Shown here: positions 61,621-64,000 of the stretch, one piece after another
Position numbering within the stretch: the stretch's first letter is position 1
How the letters are laid out: each line of letters starts with the position of its first letter
NCBI GenBank assembly: GCA_964417895.1
Contig: CAYQJS010000014.1
Coordinates: forward strand, 1 to 64,000
DNA: 64,000 bases
Source: CAYQJS01 sp964417895
GTDB lineage: Bacteria > Chloroflexota > UBA6077 > SHYK01
Direction of reading: 5' to 3'
Notes under the pieces: model-generated
The model's input: only the letters and a program-made list of their open reading frames with translations
The model's database searches: none
Told to the model about the DNA's origin: nothing
Translations under genes and position numbers: made by a program

Positions 61621-64000
61621 ATGTTCAGCGAAGAGATCGCGTGGAACGATCTCCTGAGGAGCCTCCGACGGGCCGGGGGGTTCACGCAGGCTGAGTGGAG
61701 CGCGCTCATCAGCGCCGCCGCGAAGCCCGGCAGCCGCGCCGCATGGAGCACGGACTCCGTCGCGCGATGGGAGCGAGGAGACCATCCGCCCAACGCGGAC
61801 ACCGCGGACGCCATCGCCACAGTGTGTCGGGAGAAGCGGCTCTTCGACGCGAGCGGTATAGGTGAGTCGCTACTCCGAGCCAAGCTGGCCCAGGCCAACG
61901 TTCGAGTTGGTCAAGCTCGCGCTAGTCGTTCTTCGGGCGAAGCCTGGCCTGCCGCCGAGATAGGCGACGCATCGGACCGCGTTGGCGTGGGCCGCCAGCC
62001 GCCCGAGGCGGGCAGCCTCGCTTCGAGGGGCGTTGTGGCAGGCCTCGCCGGCGCGGTGCGCTTCGTTGGCCGGGAGCCGGAGCTGGCGGAGCTAACGCAC
62101 CAGCTCGATGCGGCCTCCGGAGGCCCGGGTGGCATAGTCCTCGTCGCGGGCGAGCCCGGCATCGGCAAGACCCGGCTCGTCCTCGAGGTGGCCGACCGAG
62201 GCCGGACCCAGGGGTGGGAGGTGCTGTTCGGCCGAGCTTATGAGTCCGGGGGGATGCCTCCCTACCTTCCGCTTGTCGAGGCGCTACGCGCCTACGTTTG
62301 GACCTGTCCCCTCGATCAGTTGCGGGGCCAGCTCGGGGTGGGGGCCGCCGAAGTAGGCCTGCTAGTGCGAGAGGTACGGGCGCGCCTGCCCGACCTGCCG
62401 TCCAGCCCGCCCCTCAGCCCGGAAGAAGAACGCCATCGTCTGTTCGAAGGCGTTTCTGACTTCTTGCTCAACATCGCACGCGCCAGCCCGCGGGGGTTGC
62501 TGCTCTGCCTGGATGACCTGCACTGGGCGGACAAGCCAACTCTTCTTTTGGTCCAGCACCTGGCGCGCAAGCTGGCCGACGCGCCGCTGCTCGTCGTCGG
62601 CACCTATCGGACGGTAGAGCTTGACCGAACCCACCCGCTCTCGGACGTGCTGGCGGAGCTGAGCCGTGAGCATCTCTACCAACGTATGCTGCTCTCGTCC
62701 TTCTCGGCCGACGAGGCCGGGGACTTTGTCCAGGAACGCAATGGCGGCCCAGCGGCCCCGGCTGTTGCCGCTGCGATCTACCGAGAGACCGAGGGCAATC
62801 CCTTCTTCATGGAAGAGCTTGTGCGGCACCTGCGTGCCGAGAAATGGGATCTGGCGGACCCCAGCGTTGTCGTGGCCGACTGGGGAATACCGGAAGGGGT
62901 GCGGCAGGTCGTTGGCAAGCGCCTCTCTCGCTTGAGTCCGGAGGCGAATCGCCTGCTGCAGGCGGGGGCCGTGTTGGGCGAGGGTTTTTCCTTCGAGGTG
63001 CTCGGGGCGGTCAGCGAGTTGGAGCATTCGGGTACAAGGGAGCCCGCGGCCCTGGCGAGGCATGCCTCGCCCCTCCTGGATGCGCTCGAGGAGGCTCTCG
63101 GCGCCGGTCTGCTCCGGGAGGAGGCGCAAGACTATCACTTCACCCATGCACTGGTGCGCCAGACCATCGAGGCCGAGCTGAGCCTTCCGCGCAAGCAGCG
63201 ACTCCACCTGCAGGCCGCGGAGGCCATCGAGCGCATCCACGCCCGCAATCCGGAACCTCATGCGGCTGAGCTGGCTTACCACTTCTTCCGGGCTGCCCGC
63301 GGCGGAGTCGCGGACAAGGCGGTTACCTATGCACGGCGGGCGGGCGAGCGCGCGCAAACCGTCTTCGCGTACGAGGAGGCGGTGCGCTTCCACGCTATGG
63401 CGCTGAAGGCGCTCGACCTCACCGACGCGCCCGACCCGGCCCAGCGCTGCGATCTGCTCTTGGCCCTGGGGGAGGCCCAAATGCCATTGGGCGAGCCACG
63501 TGGGGTGGCAGATGGCGTTGCGTCGGAGGCATTCGGCCTGGCCGAGGGTCTCGGCGATCGTGGCCGGGCCTCGAGAGCATGCCGGATGGTCCTGGAGGCG
63601 CTCCATCGGGACGCCCCGCGCAATACCGATACTCCCCAATGGCGCGCATGGGCGGACCTGGCTGACCGGCACGCGGAACCGGAGACTCCCGACCGAGCCT
63701 ACGCCGACATTGCCATGGCGCGAGCCGCGATTGCAGCTGGCGACCAGGGCAGGGCCGTCGACCTGCTGGAGCGGGCGCTGGGTCTTGCCAGGCACCTAGA
63801 CGACCCGGAGCTGCTCTGCACCTGCGCTTGGCAGCTCATGTGGGCCGGGTACACGCCCCAGCACTGGCGGCGCTCGGTGGCCATCGCCGAGGAATTCCTC
63901 GATTGGCCGCGGGAGCGGGTGCGCAGCCGCACCATCGGGCAGGTGCTGGAGTTCTGCGGCTTGATGCTGCTGGCTAATGGGGACCGAGCCGGCGTGGAGC
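61621..64000 (+). CDS. HTH-AAA-TPR regulator (SARP/MalT-like ATPase), partial at window end
   Basis: An uninterrupted frame from ATG 61621 to the window end, about 793 codons with no stop. Residues 5-75 look like an XRE-type helix-turn-helix (LRSLRRAGGFTQAEW, SVARWERGDHPP). From 145 there is an AAA_16/STAND ATPase: FVGREPELAELT, Walker A GEPGIGKT (177-184), Walker B LLLCLDDLHWAD (about 296-307), VGTYRTVELD and RETEGNPFFMEELVRHLR. From about 480 on are TPR-like helices (ALVRQTIEAELSLPRKQRLH, GERAQTVFAYEEAVRFHAMA). Such proteins are large signal-gated activators, and the C-terminal part lies outside. TTG 61573 is an alternative start; no strong ribosome-binding site is seen. Confidence 0.8.
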   Translation, partial: MFSEEIAWNDLLRSLRRAGGFTQAEWSALISAAAKPGSRAAWSTDSVARWERGDHPPNADTADAIATVCREKRLFDASGIGESLLRAKLAQANVRVGQARASRSSGEAWPAAEIGDASDRVGVGRQPPEAGSLASRGVVAGLAGAVRFVGREPELAELTHQLDAASGGPGGIVLVAGEPGIGKTRLVLEVADRGRTQGWEVLFGRAYESGGMPPYLPLVEALRAYVWTCPLDQLRGQLGVGAAEVGLLVREVRARLPDLPSSPPLSPEEERHRLFEGVSDFLLNIARASPRGLLLCLDDLHWADKPTLLLVQHLARKLADAPLLVVGTYRTVELDRTHPLSDVLAELSREHLYQRMLLSSFSADEAGDFVQERNGGPAAPAVAAAIYRETEGNPFFMEELVRHLRAEKWDLADPSVVVADWGIPEGVRQVVGKRLSRLSPEANRLLQAGAVLGEGFSFEVLGAVSELEHSGTREPAALARHASPLLDALEEALGAGLLREEAQDYHFTHALVRQTIEAELSLPRKQRLHLQAAEAIERIHARNPEPHAAELAYHFFRAARGGVADKAVTYARRAGERAQTVFAYEEAVRFHAMALKALDLTDAPDPAQRCDLLLALGEAQMPLGEPRGVADGVASEAFGLAEGLGDRGRASRACRMVLEALHRDAPRNTDTPQWRAWADLADRHAEPETPDRAYADIAMARAAIAAGDQGRAVDLLERALGLARHLDDPELLCTCAWQLMWAGYTPQHWRRSVAIAEEFLDWPRERVRSRTIGQVLEFCGLMLLANGDRAGVE

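Noticed and set aside
62362..63795. A 477-residue open frame on the minus strand
   Set aside because: It lies antisense to the HTH-AAA-TPR gene, whose plus-strand frame has Walker A, Walker B and TPR text. The minus frame has no family pattern and is a shadow of high GC codon use.

Overview
The window is GC-rich DNA from a free-living bacterium, most like the uncultured soil or aquatic Chloroflexota and neighbouring phyla. The grounds are indirect: lipoprotein family-5 solute-binding proteins mixed with amidohydrolases, Uma2, PIG-L and DUF475 genes, a KimA-type potassium permease, many GTG/TTG starts, and intergenic GC-rich hairpin repeats. No rRNA or other phylogenetic marker is present, so the placement is an inference.

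Region 1 (0-26.5 kb) is a catabolic and uptake island. Seven complete family-5 (Dpp/Opp-type) solute-binding lipoproteins lie within 22 kb, with the tail of an eighth, but there is no DppB/C permease or DppD/F ATPase. Between them are an N-acyl-D-amino-acid-deacylase-like protein, a Gfo/Idh/MocA dehydrogenase, a chlorohydrolase-type amidohydrolase, a dienelactone hydrolase, two family-2 amidohydrolases, a putative heme-oxygenase-fold protein and a secreted bicupin. Two operons stand out: SBP - dienelactone hydrolase - amidohydrolase - Gfo/Idh on the minus strand (14.6 to 9.1 kb) and SBP - amidohydrolase - heme-oxygenase-like protein on the plus strand (15.2-18.9 kb). The spacers hold gene relics: a chimeric amidohydrolase/hydrolase fragment, a ParB-like N-terminus, and 3-prime tails of a luciferase-like monooxygenase, an SBP, a family-2 amidohydrolase, a LigD-type ligase, an ornithine cyclodeaminase and a type III restriction enzyme.

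Region 2 (26.6-39.5 kb) is ordinary chromosome: small conserved proteins, MgtE, a frameshifted O-methyltransferase, an MFS exporter, an SDR, glycosyltransferases, a CT398-like zinc-ribbon coiled-coil protein, a PIG-L deacetylase beside an MshA-like glycosyltransferase, and a tRNA-Ile with the uncommon UAU anticodon.

Region 3 (39.5-49 kb) is a cation-homeostasis block: a CPA2 antiporter, a DUF475 protein, a KimA-type K+ importer overlapping a two-TM small protein, a KdpE/short-KdpD two-component pair without kdpFABC, and a CNNM/CorC protein. The kimA leader holds repeated CGTTGA half-sites and a perfect palindrome.

Region 4 (49-64 kb) has a LysR regulator overlapping a class II aldolase, Uma2 proteins, BirA, and a run of oxidative or secreted proteins (arylsulfotransferase, Ser-hydrolase, Ldh2 dehydrogenase, DinB, HbpS/GlcG-like). 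It also has a PAS-LuxR regulator and a large HTH-AAA-TPR regulator that runs off the end. A palindrome, CATCGGGCATTTGCCCGATG, recurs near several of these genes and lies about 90-110 bp upstream of three minus-strand starts, including that of the LuxR gene.

Several genes are broken by one or two frameshifts. This may be real decay or assembly error, and raw reads would decide.
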